Origin: Capronia americana
Lineage: Eukaryota; Ascomycota; Eurotiomycetes; Chaetothyriales; Herpotrichiellaceae
Reading direction: 5' to 3'
NCBI GenBank assembly: GCA_016110215.1
Contig: JADWQD010000012.1
Location: 682,001 to 746,000 of the forward strand
DNA length: 64,000 nucleotides
The position numbers and the translations under genes were made by a program. This document shows, piece after piece, positions 45,121-56,186 of this stretch (its first letter is position 1; each line of letters begins with the position of its first letter). Under the pieces are notes generated by a model, which was not told the origin of the DNA, did no database searches, and saw nothing but the letters and a program-made list of their open reading frames with translations.

Positions 45121-46133
45121 CTACATGGGTACACCATCCAACAGCCAAGTCAACAGTCTGGAACTGAGAATCTCATCCTTCCGCGCAATCATCTCGTCGG
45201 CATCCCAGTTCGCCCAGACCATTTTACTCTTCAGGAACTTGGCCTCCGGACTGGCGAGCCAGACGCAGAAATGGCCCGGCAAGTCGGCTGGTCAGAAGAC
45301 ACACAGTCAGTCAATCAGTCACAGTCAAACAGTGTTGGCCAGCCAGCCACGTGTGGATAGCGAGCCCCCAAGTTCAGAGGAGTGGCAAACTTACGAGAAT
45401 CCCAATGCGAAACCGAGTCCTTGTTCGGCTCTGACATTTCCGTCTCGATCACTCCCGGGCAAACGTTGACGACATGGATCTTCTGGTTCTCCGTGGCGAT
45501 GTAGTCGATCATTTTGTGGTTCGCGGCCTTGCTTATCATGTAGGGGCCTATACCTGGGATCGGAGCCATGTGTGTCCCTGTCCCGATGTTCAGGATCGTG
45601 GGTTCACTCCCGTCGGGGGCGGAGGAGGAAAGAGGCAGGAAAGCTTGGATGGAGTACAGTGCACCGCGGACGTTGGTCTCAAACCCGGCCATGAGGACGT
45701 CGGCGGAGACGGTGGCCATGGGTCCCGCGCCGGGGAAGAGGCCAGCGTTGGCGATCAAGATGTGCAGGGGCCCGATTTCGGCAGAAAGAGACTTGAATGA
45801 TTCTTCGACGTTGGATTTTTTGGTCAGATCCGTGATGCGGTATAGGACTTTGACGTCTTTCTTGCTCTCTTGTGCTGCTTGGGTGATGGCTTTCGACGAA
45901 GTGACCAGGCGGTCTTCACGACGGCCGAGAATGGAAATGGACCGAGCGCCAGCCTGGGCGAATGCGATGGCGATGAGTTTCCCGATACCCGTGCCGCCGC
46001 CAGTCACGACGACGTTCTTCCCCGAGGCAGAGAGTTCAGGGCGCGACGGGGAGATGGTGGCGTAGGGTTCGGAGTGCCATGTTTTGGTGAAGGAGGTGAA
46101 GGTCGAGGGGATGGAGAAGTCACTGTCGCCCAT
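45121..46133 (-). CDS. Short-chain dehydrogenase/reductase
   Basis: Two minus-strand exons, 46133-45395 and 45287-45121 (107-nt intron GTAAGT..CAG, phase 1), giving 301 residues. Cofactor motif TGGGTGIG (44-51), NAG (129-131), and catalytic YMISK (Tyr198, Lys202). The Ser usually 13 residues before the Tyr is Thr185 (NIGTGT). The C-terminal block DLPGHFCVWLASPEAKFL and KMVWANWD lies in exon 2 and matches a common fungal SDR ending, confirming the splice. It is an NAD(P)-dependent oxidoreductase of the classical fold. The substrate is unknown. It is adjacent to and in the same orientation as the NmrA-like gene, with 771 bp between. Confidence 0.92.
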
Positions 46134-49100
46134 TTTGGTTCACGGTTAGGAATCGTGTTGAAGGTGAAGGTGCTTTTTCGATGTGGATTTTCTAGACGTG
46201 CTGTTGCCGGTCCATCGTGGAAGAAGCGTCCCCTGCGCCATTGATATATTTCTTGAGGCAGAATGATCACCTCCGCTGGCTAAACACAGACCCTCACTGT
46301 TTGTCAGGTTTCGAGCAATTCTGTAGATGCTTTTTGCATGGTCGTCGGGGATAAGTCTCACACGGCCCGTGCTCCTTTAATGCTGATAAATGCCATCTTG
46401 CGATCTGATTCCGTCCGACCAGCCGAGTCCTCTGTGCCCAGCGTCCGCTCCTGCCGCCTGAGGTCGCCGGCGAGCGCGCAACGAGCACAGGGCCAATGAA
46501 ACGAAAGCAAACTCCACCGATGCGGTTCCTTCGTCGCCACGGCATAGGAGAACCCAACCGGCAAGCGTCCGATACGTATTTGTTGACAGCTTAAGTGGGA
46601 AGGTGTCTTGTGCGGAGGACACAGTCCACCGACGTTTCGGCCGGATATCTTGGCATTTCCTCGTATTTCGACCGCAAGGGGCGGCCGCAGTTAAAGACCT
46701 GCCCATTTTGAACTTCTTGTCCTCCGCCTCGTCTGAATATCCAAGTGAGGACCCCTGAGATGAGAGTGATTTGACCCCCGAGGCTGAGATGAGACACAAT
46801 AAGGGAGTTGAGGCTGAATAATACACTGCCAATGATCGGTCTGTTCCGAAAGGACCGTAGCTATGTTAAGGAGACCATAGCTTTCGTAGTAGAGTCATCC
46901 TGTAGGGCACCGACAGGGACGAAATGATATTTTACCGGTCTTCTCATTGTGGTGGGTTCGCTCTGCTCCTCCAGCTACCGATGAAAGGCTTTCGAGACCA
47001 AAGAGCGGGAACCATGTGGCTGTTACAGCAACAACAACGGGATCTTGGGACGTTTGGTTGCTTCGATTCGTGAGTAGCAGGGTTCTCCACCTCGAACAAA
47101 TTCATGGTCAGGTGTTGGTCTGATCAGTGTGATACGCACCAGGCTGTTTCTACGTTGGGCAGCGATCCCTTCCTCGCGTACGTTTGCTTGTTGTGATTTA
47201 TCCCTGGAAACTCGTCGAGAAAGACAATAAACTTAGCTTGTGGTGGCAAGCATGACCTTCATATGGACAATTAAACGAGCCAGAAACCCGCGGAGAGTTT
47301 TGCTGTCCATTTTACAAGGTCGTTATCAAATTACATTTGTGTGAAAACGTGGCGGTCGCCCGTAGTATCTGAATTGGAGGATGAACCCTGGACAAAGGCA
47401 GAACTGCAAGCCGTGTGTAGGTATGATTTCAATGCGCACAGTTTGTCGACGAAGTAGGGATTTATTAAAAAGGAGGTGACGAGACGTAAGATATAAGTGA
47501 GGTTTCGGTCAGGTTCTATCGGAAGCCAGATGTGCGGATGAAATTGCTTCCTGGTACTCGTCGTTATTTAAGCTCCCTTGTCCCCGGGCGCCTCGATGCC
47601 TGGGCGGAGAAGTCTGGCCAAGCATACAGTATCAAAGGCAGAAACGTATTCTGCTCTGTCGGTGTAATCAGCCCACCGTAATTATACGCCTGTAATACTC
47701 TCGCTTGGCACTACCCAAATCCACCTTGCACCATCTTTCTTTTTCTCTGTAAAGTCGTTGCCGGGAAATCCACCTCCGGTTTAGGCGGCCTACTACTTTG
47801 GGCATGGTCGCGGGCTGGGCGCGCCGCTGCTTTTGACGTCTATAAGAACCCTCGTCCCCTTCCCACTGCTCCATCCTCTCTTCTTTCCGTCAACCTGTTT
47901 GCTAGTCTCACCTCCGTCGCCCAGAGGCACCCGTCGTGCGTCACGCGCTGCCGCCTGCATCCTTCCCTGCCATGTCATCCCCCCCCCTCCCCCCCTTCGA
48001 CCCTCACTAGCTGCTTCGAAATCCGCCTGGCCTCTCCCGATGCAACTCCGATCACCCTCCCCATCCTCGATCTTCGCAGGCTGTGCCTCTCTCGGCGCAG
48101 CCCTTTCCGGCCCCCTTGAGGCCTATGATTCCTCTGTGGACCCGTTCGGTTTCGCTGGCCGCACAACGTGCAGGCTTAACCGATCTTGTCCCTTATTCAC
48201 GCCTCGACCGGAGTGGCCTGAGGGGATTCGCGACGGTGTGGCTCCTTATACCGCCTCGACTAGATGATTCACGTCATGAGGATTTCTGCCGTTGGTTACC
48301 CGCATCAACTGACGACTCCTGCTCGGATAGGTTCTTCTCAAATACTTTTTGTACTTCAACCTTTCAGTTCTGAGTATGAGAAAACATCAACGTTCTTTCC
48401 ACAAACATCTACTCTCATGCCTCCCATGATGGCAGAAGAGGCTCTCGCATCTGATCCTGGCGCTGTCACCCAAGGAGCGCGAACTCGAAAACAACCCCGG
48501 TCATTCCCACCAACCCCCTTATGGTCAGATGTAGATCGGCCGCTCGCGATAGGACGCTTATATGTGGCCCCAAGGTGAGAGTGGCTCAGGCCTCTTCGAT
48601 GAATGGGCTAAGCCTTTGGAAAGACTGGGCTGGGCCAACTCTTTCAATGGCCTAGACTAATTCATTAAAACCTCGAAAGAAGTTGGCATCGAAAGCCAGC
48701 TACGGATTTTAGGGCTCAGATGCTGAATAACCTTCACAAACCATCTGAATATGTGGGCGAGGGCTCGAATCTAATGTTCCATCCTTGGATCACAGGAAAG
48801 CCTTCTACTTCCGGTTAAGACAACTTCAGAAAGACACGTTATCGCTATGTCGGGCATATATATAATGCTAGCAGCCCTGCACGGCTCCCCCTGGGTCGGT
48901 AGCAGAGCCAGCAGAGCACAATAGAGCCATCCCCTGACCATGTGACTCGGCCTACCCTTGCCTGTGAGGCTGTCTCTTAGCCTTCGGGGGACCTTCCTTG
49001 TGAGCCCCGTGGTGTCTTGGTTAGGTCTGGTCGCGCTAGGTTAGTTCCTAACACTGTAGGGAATTGTCTGAAAGTGAAAACTCTATGGTCTTTTATTTTG

Positions 49101-49136
49101 AATGAAATTCATTTCCTCTTCTAATAACCTGTTATG
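46134..49136. other. Gene-poor intergenic region, 3 kb
   Basis: No supported gene. Frames in 46377-46832 and 47833-48267 are Pro/Ser/Arg-rich, lack motifs and mostly begin at non-ATG codons. There is a small inverted repeat at 46859-46882 (7-bp arms AGCTATG/CATAGCT). The part 48570-49070 differs in feel from the rest: it has TATATATA near 48860, is rich in CAG/GAGCC steps and ends with repeated GTTAG-like words; it could be a decayed mobile-element fragment but no ends were found. Confidence 0.4.
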
Positions 49137-51360
49137 CTAGCCACTTGAGTCCTTACGACCGAATTCCAACTTCTCTACCCTTTTCCGTTTCCCCAACACT
49201 ACATCTAGATGGTCCATCCGTAGAGGCTTGTCATGTGCGGCCAGAATCAGGGACGCCTTGATAGTGTTCTTGATATCTCGTCCGTTGATCTTCGTTTCCG
49301 CCAGCTTATCGAAATCGTTATCGCTGAGTTGAACCTCAGCTGGCGGTATGCGGTTAATGAAGTTCTTCCAGACTTGCTTGCGTGCGGAGCTGTCAAGGTC
49401 GGAATAAGGTAGGATTAAGTCTATACGCGACTTGAAAGCTGGATCGATGGCGCTGATTCGGTTTGTGGTGATGAAGAGGAGGCCTTGGTAGTACTCGAGT
49501 TGACGGAGAAAGATGGCGACAAGTTCGTTGCGTTCCAGGCTATTCGAAGATCGGGCTTCAAGAAAGACGTCGGCTTCGTCGAGGAGCAGCATTGCGCCCC
49601 AGAGTTGGCAGCATGTAAGCGCATTCTTGAGAGCGAGCTCAAGTGTAGCGGGTGTGTTGCCCAGTTCACCTGCGCTCAGTATGTATAGTGGGACTCTGGA
49701 TTTTTCCGCAACTATTTGAGGTCAGTAGCCTGTCGCGGCGTGAGATATGAAATTTGACAAACCGGCTTCTGCTGTGAGTGTTTTGCCAACTCCTGGCGGT
49801 CCACAGAGAAGGATGATAATTCCTTCACCTATGATTGAATTTGTTAGTTTTCCGAATCTTTATAAGGGTGATTTCCTACCTTTGTGTTCAACAAAGTCGT
49901 CAAACCTTGTTTTATGTGCTTGATGGTCTGTAAAGGCTATCATTAGGTCCCTATCTTTGTCGTCGATCACAAGATTTTGATATGGACTTTCGTTCCATTC
50001 GAGATCCCGGACTTCGCTTAGGCTGAGCTGACCTAGAATTAGGTCAGCAATGATCCTATCGGTTGCACTTGTTTGCCTCATGTTAATATACATACACCAT
50101 TCTTTTGCTTTTAAATCAAATCCCTTTACAAGAGTGGAGGTGGTCAATCGCTCCTCGTCCGTAAGAGCCCTCAAGTCTTCTTTCCTCTCACCTTTCTTAC
50201 TATCTTTCTCTTCGTGGTCATGCTCTAAATGTTCCTCCGTATCGTCCTCTTTATTTGAATCCGTGTCTTCGTCTGTGTCACCATCATCTTTGCTGGATCC
50301 AATGTCCACAATCCTTTGAAAGAGCCGAGGTGGGACTTTGTTTTGGCAATGATAGTAAGCGTGAGCGTCCACAATGACGCGGCCATTGATCTATCGAGGT
50401 AATTGTCAGATTCATTGCCTCTGTGACTAGTCACCTTAGACATGTGCTTACTGGTTCAGTAGCCAGTTCAGGCCTCTGTAGAGGGGACTCGCGCCTCATC
50501 ACAAATTTTCTTCCCGTGCATGTCTTCACATGATACCCTCGCAGCGATTCAAACATTCGACCCCGCGCAAGTAATCTCTCTTGGATTTTCTGATGATCTG
50601 GGGCGAACTCAAATGGGTATACGTCCATTTTCTGGAAAAGTCGTGGACGGCCGAAATGAAGCACCTTCTTAGAAGTTAATGCAAAACCACTCTGACTTCC
50701 ATCCCAGTCAATCTGCCCAAGAGTCAACGTCCAGTAGGGCTTGTTCCTGTTTTCTCGTGCGAGATCATAGTCATCGTCGTCCGGTTCGACCAGTTTGGCG
50801 GCCACGAGCTTGAACAAACAATCATTCCCGTACTCCTGGGAGATCATAAGATCTCCGGGAGCAAAAAGAAGCCATAGATTCTTGAAATCCAAGACTCCAG
50901 TAAGTTTAGCTTCTTTCAAGGCTGAGATGTTGGTGGAGAGGAGCGGTTCGACTTCTTTGCGAAAAATGTGCAACTCCATCTTCGTGTCTTTGTTGGTTTC
51001 TGCATCAATTGTCTGATTGATCTTCTCCCAACGGTGTATAAGTGGCTTGAAAGGAGGGAGAAATGTAAAAGGATCATCATCCGGAAACCAATTGGGATAG
51101 TCTTCGAATATCTTGGCAAATATAGCCCTTAGCCGCGGGCTTTTGAGCTCGATTGAGTGGACTGCCCATTCATCCTCCATCCTCTTTCTCGAATAGCGAC
51201 GGACAATGATGTATGATTCCCCCATCTCCTTGAGTCGACGTTCTTCGAGGACAGGATCTCGGATCTCTGACCATTTGGCGTTCCACCGCTGCGTAGAGGA
51301 GGAATGATTATAGAGATCTTTCATGGCACGTATTGAGCCAACAGGAGTTCTTTGGGCCAT
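49137..51360 (-). CDS. AAA ATPase with N-terminal DUF7025-like region
   Basis: Four minus-strand exons: 51360-50452, 50390-49880, 49828-49763 and 49711-49137, giving 686 residues; introns are 61, 51 and 51 nt, with phases 0, 1 and 1. Residues 1-460 or so include a region resembling the N-terminal domain common in fungal AAA proteins (LLSTNISALKEAKLTGVLDFKN, LWLLFAPGDLMI) and an acidic low-complexity patch (about 335-370). The AAA domain has Walker A GPPGVGKT (483-490), which falls inside the 66-nt exon 3, Walker B LLLDEADV (from 537), sensor-1-like TTNR and an arginine-finger region RIDLILPY. Members are energy-driven remodelling proteins of unknown target. It is divergent from an HET-domain gene. 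The short Walker-A exon makes unspliced calls split this gene. Confidence 0.9.
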
Positions 51361-51724
51361 AGTGGGCAGAGGAGAGAAGGTGAAATTTGTGAATCAAAAG
51401 CTTGATAGCCGGTGTGTTGAGTTCTAACTTCAGAGTGTGTTGGCCGCGAATTTATAACAACGCCCTATCAATTTACTTTCCACCATGCGAATCAAGAAGT
51501 TGAGATTTTCAAACGCGATGACAGAAATTCAAAGTGACAGTGTACCTAGACGGCGGTTAGGAGCGGTGTCGCCAAAGTCTGCAGCTGCTGTGTCGCAATG
51601 ACTTGTCGAGTACTAGTAGTTTTTGCGAACGAGGCCTAACATCAAATATCTGGCGTCCTGACGGTCACCAGCCCAAGCTCGCGAACGCGTCCGTTACGGA
51701 GGACAGGGACGTGTCGAGTATCGC

Positions 51725-51885
51725 TGTAAGCTGTTGACTGGTTGTGCGACGTGGCTGTGCAGAAATTGCAGCAATGTAAGGCTGGCCCCTGCAAGGCGTT
51801 GACCGGTTACGCGACGTGGCCGTAAAAGAATTGCAAGCAATGTAGGGCTGAACCTTGTAAGCCGTTGGCCGGTAGCGTGATGAGG
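51725..51885. repeat. Degenerate 65-bp tandem repeat, about 2.4 copies
   Basis: Three starts carrying TGYAAG followed by a GTTGRCYGG-like core occur at 51725, 51790 and 51856, spaced 65 and 66 bp apart. The first two units share ACGTGGCNGT and a GCAATGTA(A/G)GGCTG block; the third is cut short. The copies have diverged at many positions, so the array is not recent. Confidence 0.75.
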
Positions 51886-52355
51886 CAGCACTGTACTCCG
51901 CTATCTAACCGGTGAGTTTGTCGCAGGAAAAACCCTTTTTGTCCTCTAAAATTACATTCAAAGAACAACCACTTAGACAATATTTCTTCCCGTTTCTCGC
52001 GAAATGGAGTGAAATTCTTTGAACTGTTCGAATACGTTACTTCGCTTAAGCATTGCATAATCAATCGCTGGTGCGCAGGCCCCAGAAGGTCCGGTGATTC
52101 CTCAAGAGCCTGGAAAAATTGAATTATCCTCTTGGGATTGAAGCAATCCAGTGACGAACCGCCACAGAATATTGTAGCGTGCCTGATATTTGTGTTTCTG
52201 AAGGAAACGAATACGTGTCGTTTTCTCGATGCTTCTCCCCTCGACTTGTAGATATTCAAGCTCTTGGCCATCTTTCCAGTGTCGGACTCACGACTAGGTC
52301 GAGCGACCTCTCGGTACTCAACAGTCCTCATCGGAATTCCGCTATGCATCATCAT
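51807..52355 (-). CDS. Possible small protein, unassigned
   Basis: A 182-residue frame with an ATG start (52355) in the AAA/HET divergent region. The middle part reads like a folded, helical protein with balanced charge (RIIQFFQALEESPDLLG, EEILSKWLFFECNFRG). It has no recognisable domain. Its last 25 residues overlap the tandem repeat, so the end may be unreliable, or an intron may cut it earlier. It may be a real lineage-specific gene, a relic or chance. Low confidence. Confidence 0.3.
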   Translation of the reverse strand: MMMHSGIPMRTVEYREVARPSRESDTGKMAKSLNIYKSRGEASRKRHVFVSFRNTNIRHATIFCGGSSLDCFNPKRIIQFFQALEESPDLLGPAHQRLIMQCLSEVTYSNSSKNFTPFREKREEILSKWLFFECNFRGQKGFFLRQTHRLDSGVQCCLITLPANGLQGSALHCLQFFYGHVA

Positions 52356-52905
52356 TTGGTTGGTGCCATTTGGCCGTCAGCCAAACAGCCCAACCAAAGC
52401 CACAGGCTACCCCAGGCGACTCCCGCGTCTGCTGGGCTGTCTAATCATTCCTAACCCACATGCACACCTACCAAGGGTCGTAAAAAGTGAGAAATTTTCC
52501 ATTGGCTCCGACTACACCGGTCCAAAGGAACAGCGCAGACAGTAAACATTGAACACGAGCAGAGTATGCATGGACAGCGAAAAGCACCACCGCCCTGCGT
52601 CGGTCTGGTTTCCAATCAAAGCCCAAACGCGGCTAGTAAAGTTGGGCACCAACTGATCCATACATGAGGCGTGAAAACCATCCTCAGAGTAAGCAAAGCA
52701 TATGCTCTCAATAACCCTGTCAGGGCTGTGCTACGTGTGGCCTGATTCTACTAAATAGAAGTTAGGCGGTCTCTCGTGGCAGTGAATTTGCACCGGAGAG
52801 CTGGCAAGAGGATTGCGTGAAGCGGAGAGCCTATGTAAACATACCCATTGATACTCTCCACCAGAAACGACGATACTCTGAACTGGATAAACTTAGATCA
52901 TTACG

Positions 52906-55682
52906 ATGGATTCTTCACAATTGGCGCAGATTTTGGAGGCAGTTCAACGAAATTGTCCTGAGGGAGAGGACAACCTCCGAATTGTAGCTATTGGGCCCGG
53001 GCAAAGGACAGGCGAAGAAGGCTTCTTCATCATGTTGCAAGATCTGGACCGTCGCGCTTTAGACAATGAAAGACTGGAGAATTTCATGGAAGTTGTCCAA
53101 GAGCTAAGGTCAGATATAAGGCTTGGAAGCACCATGTCCCCATCCCCCAATTCTCGATACTCTGGTTTCTAATACTTCAAATTTATAGCAGTGGAATCAC
53201 TCGTACCACAACAGACGATTCGACCCAGTCTTTAAACTTCATTGACATTCCCGCAAGAGGAGATATGTGGTCTTCTTTTGAATTCAATCAAAGAGGTGAT
53301 TGGAAAAGGGTTATTTTCAATCGGGAGCAAGAAGGTGTGCTTGAAAAGCCGAAATTTGTGGAAGAGGTAAGCTTGATATATGAAAGATTCTGCCTGGCAA
53401 TCAAGACCTTGTTGACTTTTTTAGCCAACAATTTTGGAGAAACCAGATACATACCTGGAAGGTAAATGGCAGGTCAATAAGTTTCTCTGCGAAAAATCTA
53501 CCCAGACTGAACAACCCCCTTGTGGATGGCATTCATGTCTACTGTGCTCTTCCATACCAGTCGAACAATTGCTCCAGCATGCTGCTCAGGTCTTTGAGCT
53601 CGCCGAAGATGTTTCAAAAATAGGAGACGCTTTAAAGTCTTGTATACTCTACAAAAAAGCCTCGGAATCAGTTCGGAATCAGTCAAACCCGTGCCATTCC
53701 CCGTGTTTGCTGGATCCAGGAGCGCAAAAGAACCAATGTACACTCGACAGCGCCAATCTGCCAAAAGGACATCTACCTGCCTCTCTTACCAACCTTCCCA
53801 AAACTTCTGAGTGTCCAGACGAAAGCAATACCTCGCACGAACGCAAACGATTACGATTATCAGAACATGAAAAACTGCGTCCGCAGATACAAGCCTTGAT
53901 AAAGCTGCCAGGGCCGCTAGAGGGCCTTAAAACAAGCGCCTATGTACCCAGGCTATGTCTCAGTCTTGGTATAAGTCACTACCTTATGAAATGCCCAATC
54001 CGCTAATGTTTTTTTTGCGCAGGTTCAGTGTCATTGCTTGAGAATAGTGAAGGGATCCCACTTGTCCCTGCTGCTAAGAGTCAATCTCACTTTAGCCTTC
54101 TTCGGCACTGGCTGGAAGGGTGTGTGGATGATCACAATCATGTGACAAAAGCCTGCCAAAACCTGCCAACCAGGGTGATTGACGTCGGAACTCCTGAAGA
54201 CCCAACCCGCTTGTGTCTCTTCCAAAGGTCGGGCAGGGTATTACCAGGGAAATATGTGGCCCTCTCCCACCGTTGGAACAAACAAAGCGAAGCTTGCAAA
54301 ACCATGATAAACAACGAAGAGACTCGATACAAAAACATCAACTTCGATGAACTGTCAAAAACCTTTCAGGATGCCATTACCGTCACCCGGGAGCTAGGAG
54401 TGCAATATCTCTGGATAGACTCAATATGCATCATCCAGGACGACCCGTTGGACTGGTTAGAGGAGGCGAAACGTATGGAGGTCGTATATTCAATGGCGTA
54501 TTGTACGATTGCAGCTACAGCAGCCACAGAGCGTGACGGGTTCCTCTATAGATTGCCTTCTCAATTCATTCGACTCGGTAGCGATGCACTCCATGTCTTT
54601 GTCAGTAAACACGGAGCGAATTTCGTGGATGATGTCGAAAACTCGGAGCTCAGCAAGAGGGGGTGGATTCTGCAAGAAAGAGCCTTGTCGCGACGAGTCC
54701 TTCATTTCACAGAAGCTCAGACCTACTTCGAGTGTGACCACGGCATTTGGTGTGAAACAGGCGAACAGTTCAGGTAAGTGGCTCTTGTGCAGGTCCTGTT
54801 TCAGCTCCAAAGGTCATTTATGGCATGAAACTAACGTCTGTGGGCACGAATGCGCATAATAGGCATAAAGACATTCTAAATAGCTCCTGGTTTCCATTTT
54901 CCGCAGAGCCTCAGTCGGATAAGTCTACGCCTACCCAAGATTTCAGCAAAGTCTATCAAAGCCTCTTTGAGCAGTACTCCAGGATGGCCCTTACGAAACC
55001 GACAGATAGACCAATCGCTATTCAGGGCCTCGAATATCGACTAATGCAGACATATGACTCACGCATATTATATGGCATTGTACAGAAGCGACTCTTTGAA
55101 AGTCTACTCTGGCGACGAGCCGGAAAGAATAGACTTAAACCCTGGTACACTGTAGGCAAGTATTTTGCGGAGTTCAACGGGAAGCCGACCGCTCCAACAT
55201 GGTCCTGGACTTCCTATGAGGGAGAGATTAGCTTTGGAAACCTATGGCGAATTAGCGATACACTGCGTTGGACCGACGAGGATACACTCGAACTATACCT
55301 CAAAGGCGATATCTGTGTTTTCATATCTCGTCTCGTGCTGGTCGACTCACATTGTCGTATCGAATGTTCCAGGGATGGCATGGATAACTGCATGGTGAGA
55401 AATGGGAGAGGAGAGCTAGCAGGATGGATGTTGTTTGACAGCAAAGTCCATGACAGCGTAAGAGATTTGCGGTTTGTCCAGCTGGCTACTATCTCGTCTG
55501 GCTGGGAGCAATACGCAGACATTTCTTGGGATGAAGGCATACAGGGGAATGACTTTCTTCTGGGATTGGTGATTGCCCCTACCAGCCCCGATGATGGGAA
55601 CTACTGTTGGCGTAGGCTTGGAGTCGCCATCATTCAAAGTGCGATCGTTGTTGGTGAAAAGCAAGAGGGTGTTCTGATATGA
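52906..55682 (+). CDS. HET-domain protein
   Basis: Five exons: 52906-53108, 53189-53366, 53425-53968, 54023-54773 and 54863-55682, giving 831 residues; all phases fit. The first intron's donor (GTCAGA) is weak, so exon 1's end is the least certain. Residues 1-385 are not recognised, helical and polar. The HET domain (PF06985, about 386-560) shows YVALSHRWN, LGVQYLWIDSICIIQDDPLDWLEEAKRM, Y..AYCTIAATAA and RGWILQERALSRRVLHF. A C-terminal part of about 270 residues follows, including APTWSWTSYEGEISF, a common HET-protein block. HET domains resemble TIR domains and mediate heterokaryon incompatibility or defence-type cell death in some fungi, but most copies have no assigned role. It is divergent from an AAA ATPase, with 1.5 kb between. 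Confidence 0.88.
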
Positions 55683-56158
55683 TGAGCCCAGCAGATTCAA
55701 AATTACCAGCATTAAGGGCACATTGGGCACGACTGATCCCCTAAATAAAGTCTGGTATTGTTCTCCAGTTGAGACTCCCAGAACTTTGCTTCCTGAAATT
55801 ATTCTTGGACTTGACCCTGACCTCTCTCTCCACGAGGGAGCGATATGCTGGGTGACTATGACCTCGTCTTCAGTATCTATTGTGTATAGTACAATATTAC
55901 ATGAGCGATCTTTTAGCCTCGCTGGAGTCCGATATGTTCCCGTCGCCTCGCCATCGGCGCTCGTGATTTGAACCTTCCTGATGTTTCTGCAAAATCTGAA
56001 CAGCATTGACAATTTTCCATTGGATTCCGCCCTTGCCTGCCTTACCTTGCTCGTTTTGAGGGTGTTAGGGATAGCCTAAGGATAGGCAGAGCGTAATGAT
56101 AGGGATAGTATTCAATAACTAGGTTACCCCTTAACGTCCAGTCAACACAAGACTCGAA

Positions 56159-56186
56159 GCATGAGAGAAGGATGCTTCTCTCATGC
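56159..56186. repeat. Perfect 12-bp inverted repeat (hairpin)
   Basis: Arms GCATGAGAGAAG and CTTCTCTCATGC, spaced by four bases (GATG). With a small bulge the pairing extends outward through ACTCG/GAGT. It can form a stable hairpin in DNA or RNA. It lies about 480 bp beyond the HET gene stop and 1.4 kb before the next gene, and does not match any terminator signal known to me in fungi. Confidence 0.85.

Larger units (their letters stand above)
51361..52905. other. Divergent AAA/HET intergenic region
   Basis: 1.5 kb shared upstream of the AAA and HET genes. It contains a tandem repeat (51725-51885, listed separately) and a possible small gene on the minus strand (51807-52355). Promoters for both flanking genes should lie here. 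No TATA motif was assigned. Confidence 0.5.

Noticed and set aside
46377..48373. Frames in the 3-kb gene-poor region
   Set aside because: Non-ATG starts or low-complexity Pro/Ser content, no motifs.
55416..56012. 198-residue minus-strand frame across the HET gene's 3' end
   Set aside because: Largely antisense to the HET exon and lacks any recognisable domain.
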